64,000 nucleotides of DNA from an uncultured Allobosea sp. (GCF_945956895.1 NZ_CAMFJF010000015.1:1-64000), one strand, 5' to 3'. Counted from the stretch's first letter, positions 24,909-33,881 are shown. The notes: generated from the sequence alone by a model not told the origin. Numbers and translations are program-made.

Positions 24909-26471
24909 ATGATCGCTTCCCGCCTCGCAGCCGCCCTCGCCCTCGGTGCCGCTCTGACGGGGCCGGCCTATGCCGGAGCCAGCCTCGTCATCGACGCGTC
25001 CAGCGGCGCGGTGCTGTCGAGCGAGAACGCGACGCAAGCCTGGCGCCCGGCCTCCACGACCAAGATGATGACGATCTATCTCGCGCTGAAGGCGGTGCGG
25101 GAGGGGCGTCTCGGCCTGGAGACCGCGATTCCCGTCTCGAAGCTCGCCGCCAGCCAGCCGCGCGTGAAGGTCTATGCCCGGCCCGGCCAGGAGATCACGC
25201 TCGACAACGCGCTGCGCATCATGATGGTGAAATCGGCCAACGACATCGCCTATGTCGTGGCCGAGGGCGTCGGCGGCGACGTCCCGACCTTCGTTGCCAT
25301 GATGAACGCCGAAGCGCAGCGCCTCGGCATGCGCGACACCCGCTTCGTCAACCCCAATGGCTGGGACCATCCCGACCAGCAGACCAGCGCCCGCGACCTC
25401 GCCGTGCTCGCCATGGCGCTGATGCATGATTTCTCGCAATATTCCGATTACTGGGGCACCTCGGCCGTGCAACTCGGCAAGCAGGTGATGCACAACACCA
25501 ACGGGCTGGTCGGGCGCTATTCCGGTATCGGCGGCATGAAGACCGGCTTCACCTGCGCCTCCGGCTTCAACGTCGTCGCGACCGCGAACCGCGGCGGGCG
25601 CACACTGATCGCCGTCGTCCTGGGCTCGCTCTCCGGCACCGACCGGACGGTCAAGGCCGCCCAGCTCCTCGATGAGGGGTTCTCCGCCTGGGGCGGGTCG
25701 GGCTACAGCGTCTCCTCGATGCCGCCGAGCGGCACCCGCGCTCCCAATATCTGCGACGACGTCCGCCATCGCGGCGGCGGCACCGCGCTCGCCGACGATG
25801 CCGACGCCCCAGGGCCGATCGCAGCCGCGCCGATCCCCGGCCGCGATGCCGATGACGGCCGCTTCCCGGTCTATGCGACCCAGTCTGCCGGCACGCTGGC
25901 GACACGCACGCCGCGCGGGCGACTGACCCTCGGCCCGCGCGCCGAGACGGTGCCGGTGCAGGTCTCGTTCGGCCGCACAGCCGGCTCCGCCGGCGCCCCG
26001 CTCGCCGCCAATGCGACGGCCCAGCCGAGCTCGCGCGTCGCCCGCGGCACGCCGACCATCGAGCCGGAAGCGCCCGTCGCCGCCGGTCTCGCTCTGCCGC
26101 CCACCCGTCGGACGGCTTCGAGCAATGGCTCGATCCCGCGCGGCACCACGGCCTTCGCGCCTGCGAGCGCGCCGGTCCAGCCCTCAACTGATGCCTTCGA
26201 AGGCGGCCCGCTGCGCCTCCAGGGCTCCGTCCAGCCCGGCAAGGCCAATGCCGCAAGCCTGCGCCCCGGCGCCGCCGCCGGCATCAAGCCGGCCGCGCGC
26301 AATGCGAAGACTGACAAGACACAGTCCGCCAAGTCTCAGCCGGCGAAGGCCGTGCCCCTCAAGACTCTACCCGCCCGCACCGCACCGGCCAAGCCGAAGC
26401 CCGCCGAAGCCGCCGTGAAGCCGTCGACGGGCAAGCCCGGCGCCAAGACCAAGCCCGCCAACGACGCCTGA
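24909..26471 (+). CDS. D-alanyl-D-alanine carboxypeptidase (penicillin-binding protein, S11 family)
   Basis: Trims the terminal D-Ala from peptidoglycan stem peptides in the periplasm. A signal peptide ends near AYA (residue 22). Serine-peptidase motifs: Ser49-x-x-Lys52 (STTK), SAN in MMVKSANDIAY, and KTG in GGMKTGFTC. The catalytic domain covers about 24-270. The remaining 250 residues are a Pro/Ala/Thr/Lys-rich low-complexity tail that likely interacts with the cell wall; such tails are common in rhizobial homologues. Start at 24909 has no strong ribosome site. It is close to the following EamA gene (7 bp). Confidence 0.9.
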   Translation: MIASRLAAALALGAALTGPAYAGASLVIDASSGAVLSSENATQAWRPASTTKMMTIYLALKAVREGRLGLETAIPVSKLAASQPRVKVYARPGQEITLDNALRIMMVKSANDIAYVVAEGVGGDVPTFVAMMNAEAQRLGMRDTRFVNPNGWDHPDQQTSARDLAVLAMALMHDFSQYSDYWGTSAVQLGKQVMHNTNGLVGRYSGIGGMKTGFTCASGFNVVATANRGGRTLIAVVLGSLSGTDRTVKAAQLLDEGFSAWGGSGYSVSSMPPSGTRAPNICDDVRHRGGGTALADDADAPGPIAAAPIPGRDADDGRFPVYATQSAGTLATRTPRGRLTLGPRAETVPVQVSFGRTAGSAGAPLAANATAQPSSRVARGTPTIEPEAPVAAGLALPPTRRTASSNGSIPRGTTAFAPASAPVQPSTDAFEGGPLRLQGSVQPGKANAASLRPGAAAGIKPAARNAKTDKTQSAKSQPAKAVPLKTLPARTAPAKPKPAEAAVKPSTGKPGAKTKPANDA

Positions 26472-26478
26472 GGCGGGC

Positions 26479-27390
26479 TTGAACCCAGGCAGCCCCGACC
26501 GGAGCCGGACTGACGAGCGACAGGGCCTCGCCCTGGCTCTGGCCTCGGCCGCAGCCTTCGGCACCAATATCGTCAGCGCCCAGATCGCCGGCCAAGCGGG
26601 CCTCAGCGGTCCGCTTCTCGTCTTCTACCGCGTCCTGCTGATGCTCGTCCTCGTTGGCGGCGCCGCTCTTGTCTGGCGCGGCTCGCTCGCCTTGCGGCGC
26701 GGCGAGCGGCAGCCCGTCCTGCTCTTCGGCCTGATGACGGCACTGGTCGGCATCGCCTATCTCTCCTCGGTCGCCTTCGTGCCCGTATCGGTCGCGGCGG
26801 TGGTGTTCTACACCTTCCCGGTCCTGATCGTGCTGGCCGAACCCGTCTTCACGCCGGCCCCCTTCCGAGCCGACAGGCTCGCGATCGCACTCGCAGCCTT
26901 TCTCGGTATCGCTCTCGTCGTCGGCCCTGATCTTCACGGACTTGATCCACGCGGCCTTGCGCTCGCGATGCTGGCAAGCGTCAGTGCGGCCGCGCAGTTC
27001 TTCGCCGCTGCCCGCTGCGCGGAGACGCCGACACTGCCCAAACTGTTCTGGTCGCATGTCGTCATCCTGCCGGTGGCGGCGCTGGTGCTGCTGTTGACCG
27101 GCGGCTTCCTGCCGCCCCAGACCTTCCTGCTCGCCCCCGTCGCCGTCGCCATCACCTATGGCGGCTATATCGTCGGCTTCCTGTTCCAGATCCTGGCGCT
27201 GGCCCGCGTCGCGCCCGGCCCCGCCGGCCTCGCCTTCTGCGCCGAGCCCGTCTTCGCCGTCATCATCGCCGCCATCGTTCTCGCCGAGCGGCTGGGCCCG
27301 CTGCAATATGCCGGTTGCACCCTTGTCATCGCGGCCATCGCCACTAATGTAATATTAGAACAAACGAGGCGGCGCGTCGTGTCTGCCTAG
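26479..27390 (+). CDS. EamA-family (DMT) transporter
   Basis: A 303-aa transporter with ten predicted helices and two EamA domains (about 15-150 and 165-295). TTG at 26479 is used as start because it is preceded by GAGGCGGG and no suitable ATG exists before the first helix. It follows the carboxypeptidase gene by 7 bp, so co-transcription is likely. It is not closely similar to the EamA protein at 23787-24692. Substrate unknown. Confidence 0.85.
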   Translation: MNPGSPDRSRTDERQGLALALASAAAFGTNIVSAQIAGQAGLSGPLLVFYRVLLMLVLVGGAALVWRGSLALRRGERQPVLLFGLMTALVGIAYLSSVAFVPVSVAAVVFYTFPVLIVLAEPVFTPAPFRADRLAIALAAFLGIALVVGPDLHGLDPRGLALAMLASVSAAAQFFAAARCAETPTLPKLFWSHVVILPVAALVLLLTGGFLPPQTFLLAPVAVAITYGGYIVGFLFQILALARVAPGPAGLAFCAEPVFAVIIAAIVLAERLGPLQYAGCTLVIAAIATNVILEQTRRRVVSA

Positions 27391-27435
27391 ACTCCCCCGC
27401 GCCCTTCGGGACGCGGGGTGATCTCTCCCTTTGAT

Positions 27436-27461
27436 AGGATATCGGATTGATCCGATATCCT
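27436..27461. promoter_or_regulatory. Perfect palindrome upstream of the CobW-type GTPase gene
   Basis: 11-bp arms AGGATATCGGA and TCCGATATCCT separated by TTGA, 16 bp before the ATG. Position and symmetry suggest an operator. A terminator for the preceding EamA gene is less likely because no T run follows. The regulator is not identified; a metal-responsive one would suit the His-rich metallochaperone downstream. Confidence 0.6.
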
Positions 27462-27477
27462 AGAGGCTTTGCGATCC

Positions 27478-28599
27478 ATGACCGGCGACCCTGCCCGCCC
27501 CCTGCCCGTCCCGCTGACCTTGCTGACCGGCTTCCTCGGCGCCGGCAAGACCACCTTGCTGAACCGCCTGCTGAAGGACCCCGCGCTCGCCGGCACGCTC
27601 GTGCTCATCAACGAGTTCGGCGAGATCGGCCTCGACCATCTGATGATCGAGGGCGTCGAGGAGAACATGATCCTCCTCGAGTCCGGCTGCCTCTGCTGCA
27701 CCATCCGCGACGACCTCATCGTCACGCTGGAGGACTTGTTGCGCCGGCGCGACAATGGCCGCATCGCTGCCTTCTCGCGCCTCGTCATCGAGACGACCGG
27801 GCTCGCCGATCCCGCGCCGATCCTCAACGTCCTGATCAACCACCCCTATCTCGCCATGCGCTTCCGGCTCGACGGTGTGGTCACGTTGGTCGATGCGGTC
27901 AACGGCATGGCGACGCTCGATGCCCATGAGGAGGCCCGCCGGCAGGTCGTCGCGGCCGACCGGCTCGTCCTGACCAAGACCGAACTCGCCGCTCCCGAAG
28001 CCGTGGCCGCCCTGCGCGAACGCCTCGACGGCCTCAATCCCGGAATCGCCATCCTCGCGCCGGACGCGCCGGCCAACGATCTGATCGGTGCTGGTCTTTA
28101 TGATCTCGCGCAGCAGCCGCAGGCGCTGCGCCACTGGCTGGCCGAGGATGTGCTGCCCGGCGGCCATCATCATCACGGCCACCATCATAGCGATCATCAC
28201 CACCATGGGCATGACCATGCCCATGGCCAGGACCCGCATGACGTCAATCGCCACGACGCCTCGATCCGCGCCTTCGCCCTGACCGCCGACCAGCCAGTCG
28301 CGCGCACCACCTTCGACCTGTTCTGGACCCTGCTGCGCTCGATCCATGGCCCCCGCCTGCTGCGGCTCAAGGGGCTGGTGGACATCGCCGGAGAGCCAGG
28401 GCGGCCGCTGCTCGTCCACGCGGTCCAGCAGATCCTGCATCCGCCGATCCAGCTCGAAGCCTGGCCGGATGCCGACCACCGCTCGCGCCTCGTCCTGATC
28501 GTCAAGGACATCGAGGAAGACACCGTGCGCAAGCTCTGGGCGGCTTTCCTCGGGCAGGTCTCGGAGGCGACAGACCAAGAGCGTCATGCTCGGGTTTGA
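27478..28599 (+). CDS. CobW/COG0523 family GTP-dependent metallochaperone
   Basis: G3E-family GTPase of 373 aa thought to deliver metals (zinc, cobalt or others) to client enzymes. Motifs: Walker A GFLGAGKTT (18-26), the metal-binding CLCC (Cys71, Cys73, Cys74), ETTGLADP, and a G-box-like LTKTEL. A His-rich loop with about 16 histidines sits around residues 228-255. The C-terminal CobW_C domain follows. Start at 27478; the perfect palindrome just upstream suggests control. The last codons (ERHARV-stop) lie inside a palindromic repeat, so the repeat supplies the natural stop. Confidence 0.92.
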   Translation: MTGDPARPLPVPLTLLTGFLGAGKTTLLNRLLKDPALAGTLVLINEFGEIGLDHLMIEGVEENMILLESGCLCCTIRDDLIVTLEDLLRRRDNGRIAAFSRLVIETTGLADPAPILNVLINHPYLAMRFRLDGVVTLVDAVNGMATLDAHEEARRQVVAADRLVLTKTELAAPEAVAALRERLDGLNPGIAILAPDAPANDLIGAGLYDLAQQPQALRHWLAEDVLPGGHHHHGHHHSDHHHHGHDHAHGQDPHDVNRHDASIRAFALTADQPVARTTFDLFWTLLRSIHGPRLLRLKGLVDIAGEPGRPLLVHAVQQILHPPIQLEAWPDADHRSRLVLIVKDIEEDTVRKLWAAFLGQVSEATDQERHARV

Positions 28600-28675
28600 C
28601 CCGAGCATCTCTTGCCGAAAAACGCGCCGGAGCCTCTCCTTCACGAGATTCTCGGGTCAAGCCCGAGAATGACGC
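28583..28675. repeat. Pair of palindromic repeats between cobW-like and acyl-CoA synthetase genes
   Basis: Two hairpin units, GCTCGGGTTTGACCCGAGC and TTCTCGGGTCAAGCCCGAGAA, framed by GTCAT and ATGAC. It overlaps the final 17 bp of the CobW-type gene and lies between two converging genes. Confidence 0.75.
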
Positions 28676-28682
28676 CCGGCCC

Positions 28683-30302
28683 CTATGCTTCGGCCCGCAG
28701 CAGCCGACGGATGATCTTGCCGGTCGTCGTCAGCGGCAGCTCGTCGCGGAAGGCGATCTCGCGGGGATATTCATGCGCCGACAGCCGCGCCCGCACGAAA
28801 CCCTGCAGCTCGGAGACCAGAGCCGGCGAGCCATGATAGGCAGGCTTCAGCACGACGAAGGCCTTGACGATCTCGGTGCGCAGCGGATCCGGCTTGCCAA
28901 CCGCCGCCGCCAGCGCCACCGCCGGATGGCGCAGCAGGCAATCCTCGATCTCGCCCGGCCCGATACGATAACCCGACGAGGTGATCACGTCGTCGTCGCG
29001 CCCGATGAACCGGACATAGCCCTCCTCGTCCTGCACGCCTTCGTCGCCGGTCGTCATCCAGTCGCCAACGAACTTGGCCGCCGTAGCCTCGGGGTTGCGC
29101 CAGTATTCCAGGAACATCACCGGGTCGGGCCGGCGCACCGCGATCTGCCCTTCCTCGCCGGCCGCGCAGACCGTGCCGTCCGGCCGGATGATCGCGACCT
29201 CGTGGCCGGGCACGGCCTTGCCGATCGCGCCGGGACGGCTGACGCCGAGCGCCGCGCTCGACGCCAGCACGAGATTGCACTCGGTCTGGCCATAGGCCTC
29301 GTTGATGGTCAGCCCCAGAGCCTCGCGCCCCCATTCCAGGGTCTCGGCACCGAGCGCCTCGCCTGCCGCCGCGACGGTGCGCAGGTTGAGATTCCAGCGC
29401 CCCTGTGGGCTGCCGGCGCCACGCATCATCCTGAGCGCGGTCGGCGGCACGAAGGCGTTGCGGATGCCAAGATCCTGGATCAGCCGGTAGGCCTCCTCCG
29501 GCTCGAAGCGCGTCACCGGCCGCGCCACCACCGCCACGCCGAAATGCAGCGCCGGCAACAGCATGTTGAGCAATCCGCCGGCCCAGGCCCAGTCGGCCGG
29601 CGTCCAGGCAAGGTCGCCCGGCCGCGGCATGAATTCATGCGGCATCTGCACGCCCGGCAAATGGCCGGGCAGCACGCGGTGGCCATGCAGCGCACCCTTC
29701 GGGTTGCCCGTCGTACCCGAGGTGTAGATCATCAGCGCCGGATCATCCGGAGCGGTATCGACCGGAATGAAATCCGGGCTGCCCTCGGCCAGCAGCCCGT
29801 CCCAATCTTCGACACCGCCATCGGCGCCGTCGGTCGAGATGCGTAGCGCGAGCTCTGGCAGAGGCTGGGTGATCTGGCCGAGCTTCACCAGCCCGCCGGC
29901 ATTGGTGATCACGGCCTTCGCAGCGGAATCGGTCAGTCGGTAGGCCAGCGCATCGACGCCGAACAGCGCCGCCAGGGGCACCGCGATGGCACCGAGCTTG
30001 TAGGCGGCGAGATGTGCTGTCAGCACCGCCCGCCCTTGCGGCAGAAGGATCGCGATACGGTCGCCCCGGCCGACGCCGCGGGCTCGCAATGCATTCGCCA
30101 GCCGGTTGGAATGCTCGCGCAACCAGCCGAAGCTGACCGGGTTGACCTGCCAGTCCTGCGAGACCTCGATGATGGCGGGACGATCAGCCTCGACCGCGGC
30201 CCAGCGATCACAGACGTCGACGGCGATGTTGTAGCGGCCCGGAATGCGCCAGCGGAAACTCTCGCGCAGCGCGGCGTAATCGGTCAGGTCTGGCAGGATC
30301 AA
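28683..30302 (-). CDS. AMP-dependent acyl-CoA synthetase
   Basis: A 539-aa ANL-superfamily ligase that activates a carboxylic acid to its CoA thioester. P-loop motif YTSGTTGNPKGALHGH (about residues 192-207), aromatic motif NEAYGQTE, the hinge TGDEG...YVRFIGRDDDVITSSGYRIGPGEIE, and the C-terminal Lys in TTTGKIIRR. The layout is typical of medium-chain or acetyl-like synthetases. Substrate not determinable here. Stands alone, converging with the CobW-type gene. Confidence 0.92.
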   Translation of the reverse strand: MILPDLTDYAALRESFRWRIPGRYNIAVDVCDRWAAVEADRPAIIEVSQDWQVNPVSFGWLREHSNRLANALRARGVGRGDRIAILLPQGRAVLTAHLAAYKLGAIAVPLAALFGVDALAYRLTDSAAKAVITNAGGLVKLGQITQPLPELALRISTDGADGGVEDWDGLLAEGSPDFIPVDTAPDDPALMIYTSGTTGNPKGALHGHRVLPGHLPGVQMPHEFMPRPGDLAWTPADWAWAGGLLNMLLPALHFGVAVVARPVTRFEPEEAYRLIQDLGIRNAFVPPTALRMMRGAGSPQGRWNLNLRTVAAAGEALGAETLEWGREALGLTINEAYGQTECNLVLASSAALGVSRPGAIGKAVPGHEVAIIRPDGTVCAAGEEGQIAVRRPDPVMFLEYWRNPEATAAKFVGDWMTTGDEGVQDEEGYVRFIGRDDDVITSSGYRIGPGEIEDCLLRHPAVALAAAVGKPDPLRTEIVKAFVVLKPAYHGSPALVSELQGFVRARLSAHEYPREIAFRDELPLTTTGKIIRRLLRAEA

Positions 30303-30395
30303 GATGGGTGTCCGGTGGGAGGCGCGGCACGATAGGCAAGCGCCCGGCCGCTGTCACCCGCCCCGGGCGCCCCCTCTCCAAACGTCACGATGCAC

Positions 30396-31458
30396 TCAGA
30401 ACATGCGTTCGCCGGCCGGGGGCAGGAATGCGTCGGTAAACGCATCGCCTGCCCGTGCCTTGTCACGGAAGCTCCCGGCAAGGGCGAGCTGGTCCAGCGC
30501 CTGCGCCCAGCGCTCGCTGTCGACCCCACCCAGACCATGCGCCCGCACATAGGGCGTCAGGATGTTGCGCTCGATCACGGCAACGAGCTTGTCGCGCTCC
30601 ACCTCGACTTGCGCGCCCTCGTTGCGCCGCAGGACGACTTGCGCCCCAGCAGCAGGATTGGCGACGGTGTCGCGGATGCCGCGCATCATCGCGCGCACGA
30701 GCCCGCGCACCGCATCCGGCTTGCTGGCGATGAGCTTGCCGGAAACGATTACGGCGCTGCCATAGAGCAGGAGGCCGTGCTCTGCCATTTCCATCAGCAC
30801 GATATCCTCGCCCGGCACGCCGCGCGCCTGGAGCGAGACCGCGGTCGAGGGGCCGAAGGCGAAGAGGGCATCGATCTCGCCCGAGGCCAGCATCGGCTCG
30901 CGCACCGGCAGGCCGATGGTCTCGATCCTGATCTTGCTGTCGTCGATCTTGTTGAGGCTCTTGAACAGCGGCCATTGCGCGAAGCTGGCATCGATGCTGG
31001 CCGTGCCGAGCTTGCGGCCCTCCAGACTCGCCGGCGCGGCCGAAATCCCCCGGCTCTTGCGGCCGATCAAGGCGTAGCCCGGCCGATCATGGATGATCAT
31101 CACCGCCTTGAGATCGGCGCTGGGATTCTCGTCGCGGAAGCGGATCAGCGCGTTGATATCGCCGAAGCCGGCATCCTGCGCGCCCGCCGCCAGGCGCTGC
31201 AGCATGGCGCGCGCGCCATTGCCCGGCTCGATCACGACATCGAGCCCTTCGGAGCCGAAATAGCCCTTGTCCTGCGCCGCCAGGAACGGCGCCGTCAGCG
31301 CGTCGATACGCCGGTCCAGCGCAAAGCGAACGGGCGTGTTTCCCTCCGCATGAACCGCCCGCCCCCCCCACGAAACAGGCCGCCACCGCCCCGATCGCGA
31401 ACTGTCCGAATCCACGGCGGCTCAGCATCGGGAAACGAGAGGGCGAAGCGATCGACAT
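30396..31458 (-). pseudogene. ABC transporter substrate-binding protein (NMT1/ThiY-like), frameshifted in the signal peptide
   Basis: The mature part (VRFALDRRIDALTAPFLAAQDKGYFGSEGLDVVIEPGNG... ending at 30396) is an intact periplasmic binding protein of the NMT1/SsuA/ThiY group. The Tat signal peptide (SIASPSRFPMLSRRGFGQFAIGAVAACFVGG), starting at ATG 31458 with GGAGG upstream, is in another frame. The frames meet at eight G on the minus strand (C8 at 31362-31369). With seven G the reading becomes continuous and ends the signal with AVHA, an ideal cleavage site. So this is a one-base frameshift, either genuine, phase-variable, or a sequencing error. No permease or ATPase genes are adjacent. 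Confidence 0.8.
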
Positions 31459-31662
31459 GTCGAGCCTCCGGGCGCCTTGCTGGCTTCAACACGGCACATC
31501 CGTGCGTCCAGTCTTCCTGACATCATAAGATGTTGAAATGCCGTCAACATGACGGAAGTTCCGTTACGATTTCGGATCGCGTCGGCCCTCGCTCTTCCCT
31601 CAGGGAGGGAAGCCCGCGCCATTCTCGCAGCAAGCCGCTTATAATCCCTCCTGCAAACGAAC

Positions 31663-31682
31663 GAGGGGCCGAACGGCCCCTC
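31663..31682 (-). terminator. Hairpin terminator behind the Old Yellow Enzyme gene
   Basis: Arms GAGGGGCC and GGCCCCTC with a 4-base loop, 32 bp downstream of the oxidoreductase stop on the minus strand, followed by GTTCGTTTG. The T content is only moderate. Confidence 0.5.
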
Positions 31683-31713
31683 ATCGCATCGCCGCGGTTT
31701 TCGGATGAAGCCC

Positions 31714-32814
31714 TCAGGCGGCGCGATAGCGCGCCAGCCAATGCGCATAGGGCGCCGGCAGGGTCGCCCAGGCCGGATTGTCGACGCCGAGCGCCTGCGC
31801 CGCCGCATAAGGCCAGTGCGGGTCAGCCAGCAGAGGCCGGCCCAGCGTCACCAGATCGACCTTGCCTTCGCGGATCAACGCATCAGCCTGCTCGGGCTTG
31901 CTGATATACCAGCTCGTCGAAGCCGGCAGGCCGGTCTCGCGTCGCACCCGCTCTGCGACCGGCCCCAGGAACGCCGGCCCCCACGGAATCTTCGCCTCGG
32001 TGGTCGAGAAGCCGACGCTGACATCGATGAAGTCGAGCCCCTCGGCCTTGAGGCGCTTCACCAGTTCGATCGCCTCGGCGAGCGTCTCCTCGTCGCGCCC
32101 GTCATATTCGATCACGCCGAGCCGGGCGGAGAGCGGCCGGTTCTCGGGCCAGACCTTGCGGACGGCGGCCAGCGTCTCGATCAGGAAGCGGCTGCGGTTC
32201 TCGAAGCTGCCGCCATAGGCATCCTCGCGCTTGTTGGCATGGATCGAGAGGAAGCTCTGCGCAAGGTAGCCGTGGGCGAAATGCAGCTTCAGCCACTCGA
32301 TGCCGATATCGCGAGCGCGCTCCGCCGCCGCGACAAAGTCGTTCCGCACGCGCGCGATATCGGCCGTGGTCATCGCCCGCGGCACACGCGGCAGCCCGCC
32401 GCCATGCGCGACCGCGGACGGCGCGATCGTCTCCCAACCACGTTCGTCATTAGCCGGGATGTGATCGTCGCCTTCCCAGGGCAGGTTGGCGCTGGCCTTG
32501 CGCCCGGCATGGCCGATCTGGATGCCGGTGACGGCGCCGGCCTTGCGCATCTCGGCGGCGATCGGCGCCAGTGCCTCCGCCTGCCCGTCATTCCAGAGCC
32601 CGAGGCAGCCGGGCGTGATCCGCCCCTCCGGCGAGACGCCGGTCGCCTCGATCACGACAAGACCAGCGCCGCCACGCGCCAGACCGGCGAGATGCGCCCG
32701 GTGCCATTCGTTGGCAACGCCGTCCTGCGCCATGTACTGGCACATCGGCGAGGCGATGATACGATTGCGAAGGGTGATGCCCTTCAGGCTGAAGGGGTCG
32801 AACAGGCCAGGCAT
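31714..32814 (-). CDS. NADH:flavin oxidoreductase of the Old Yellow Enzyme family (NamA/YqjM-like)
   Basis: FMN-dependent ene-reductase of 366 aa acting on activated C=C bonds, as in electrophile detoxification. Motifs: SPMCQYMAQDG with the redox-tuning Cys near residue 25, GIQIGHAGRKA, KLHFAHGYLAQSFLS, and the phosphate-binding GRPLLADPHW at the C-terminus, all typical of the YqjM/XenA group. It is divergent from an ArsR-type regulator, with paired palindromes in the shared 93-bp gap, so repression relieved by an electrophile or metal is a likely mode of control. Confidence 0.92.
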   Translation of the reverse strand: MPGLFDPFSLKGITLRNRIIASPMCQYMAQDGVANEWHRAHLAGLARGGAGLVVIEATGVSPEGRITPGCLGLWNDGQAEALAPIAAEMRKAGAVTGIQIGHAGRKASANLPWEGDDHIPANDERGWETIAPSAVAHGGGLPRVPRAMTTADIARVRNDFVAAAERARDIGIEWLKLHFAHGYLAQSFLSIHANKREDAYGGSFENRSRFLIETLAAVRKVWPENRPLSARLGVIEYDGRDEETLAEAIELVKRLKAEGLDFIDVSVGFSTTEAKIPWGPAFLGPVAERVRRETGLPASTSWYISKPEQADALIREGKVDLVTLGRPLLADPHWPYAAAQALGVDNPAWATLPAPYAHWLARYRAA

Positions 32815-32852
32815 GATGGAGCTCCACGCGGGTGGGTTTCTATATTTCGATA

Positions 32853-32882
32853 GTTCGATATTTTTCGAACTTTGGCAAGTTC
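32853..32882. promoter_or_regulatory. Overlapping palindromes between OYE and arsR-type genes
   Basis: GTTCGA-N6-TCGAAC (32853-32870) overlaps GAACTT-N4-AAGTTC (32867-32882) in the gap between the divergent starts. A direct repeat TTCGATA lies at 32846 and 32854. Position and symmetry suit the operator of the adjacent ArsR-type repressor. Confidence 0.6.
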
Positions 32883-32907
32883 AAAACCCTGTGATAAGCT
32901 TTGCCCC

Positions 32908-33213
32908 ATGCGCCATGCCCGCTTGCCTGCCTCCGATGAGATCGCGCTCGAAGACGTCTTCCATGCGCTGAGCGACCCTTTCCGGCTCGAAGTCGTGCGC
33001 CGCCTCGCGGTCGAGGGCGAGCAGAGCTGCCAGGCGTTGGAGGGCGACCGGCCGAAGTCGAGCGTCTCGCATCATTTCCGCGTGTTGCGCGAGGCCGGAC
33101 TGATCCGCACCCGCAACGAGGGCGTGACGCGGATGAACGCGTTGCGCCGCGACGATATCGAGCAGCGCTTCCCCGGCCTGCTCGCCTGCGTGATGCCCCG
33201 ATCGAACGATTGA
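32908..33213 (+). CDS. ArsR-type winged-helix transcriptional regulator
   Basis: A 101-residue regulator. The winged helix covers about residues 15-90: LEDVFHALSDPFRLEVVRRLAVEGEQSCQAL, recognition region KSSVSHHFRVLREAGLIRTRNEG, wing TRMNALRRDDIEQRFPG. The metal-binding Cys pair of classical ArsR (CVC) is absent; only Cys34 (in EQSCQAL) and one near the C-terminus are seen, so it may sense a small molecule or redox state. Start 32908 gives the family length. Probably represses itself and the divergent oxidoreductase gene. Confidence 0.9.
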   Translation: MRHARLPASDEIALEDVFHALSDPFRLEVVRRLAVEGEQSCQALEGDRPKSSVSHHFRVLREAGLIRTRNEGVTRMNALRRDDIEQRFPGLLACVMPRSND

Positions 33214-33259
33214 TCTGCAAGCGGTTCCGCTTGGCGTAGCGTCGCCCTATGCTCGCGCC

Positions 33260-33754
33260 ATGAGCCTCCCCTACCGTCCCAATGTCGGGGTCGCCCTGTT
33301 CAATGCCCAGGGCCTCGTCTTTGCCGGCCGCTCGCACAGCGCCGGCCCCGAGATCGTGCTGCCCGGCTTCGACTGGCAGATGCCACAGGGCGGCATCGAC
33401 CCCGACGAGGATATCGTCGCCGCCGCCCGCCGCGAACTGGAGGAGGAGACCGGCGTCACGCAGGCCGAACTTCTCGCCGTGACGCAGGAGTGGTGGAGCT
33501 ACGATTTCCCGCCTTATGACGGCCCCTGGCACAAGCTCGCCGCCTTCCGCGGCCAGCGCCAGCGCTGGGTCGCCTTCCGCTTCACCGGCAGCGAGAGCGG
33601 GATGGATATCGGCAAGCCCAATGGCGACGAGCCGCCGGAATTCAGCGAATGGCGCTGGCACCCGCTCGCCGAGATGCCGGGCCTGGTCGTGCCGTTCAAG
33701 CGGCCGGTCTACGAGAAGGTGGCGCAGGCCTTCGCGGCTTTCGCGACGACCTGA
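33260..33754 (+). CDS. rppH: RNA pyrophosphohydrolase (Nudix)
   Basis: Removes pyrophosphate from 5'-triphosphorylated RNA ends and so starts mRNA decay; also called IalA in related genera. The Nudix box GGIDPDEDIVAAARRELEEETGV lies at about residues 44-66, preceded by the RppH-type DWQMPQGG. The ending WHPLAEMPGLVVPFKRPVYEKV is typical. At 164 aa the length is normal. Start 33260 is the first ATG before the conserved YRPNVGVAL motif. Confidence 0.95.
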   Translation: MSLPYRPNVGVALFNAQGLVFAGRSHSAGPEIVLPGFDWQMPQGGIDPDEDIVAAARRELEEETGVTQAELLAVTQEWWSYDFPPYDGPWHKLAAFRGQRQRWVAFRFTGSESGMDIGKPNGDEPPEFSEWRWHPLAEMPGLVVPFKRPVYEKVAQAFAAFATT

Positions 33755-33764
33755 GGACAGAGCG

Positions 33765-33859
33765 CGTCATTCTCGAGCGGAGCGAAGCGCAGACCCGAGA
33801 ATCTCATGCAAGATCAGGCCTTTCTTCCAGAGATGCTCGGGTCGAGCCCGAGCATGACG
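33765..33859. repeat. Pair of palindromic repeats behind rppH
   Basis: Starts CGTCATTCTCG and ends GAGCATGACG, with two hairpin units (TTCTCG...CGAGAA and GCTCGGGTCGAGCCCGAGC). Lies between converging rppH and atpC, next to the terminator. Confidence 0.75.
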
Positions 33860-33881
33860 GCAGCTTGGCCCGATCAACTAA

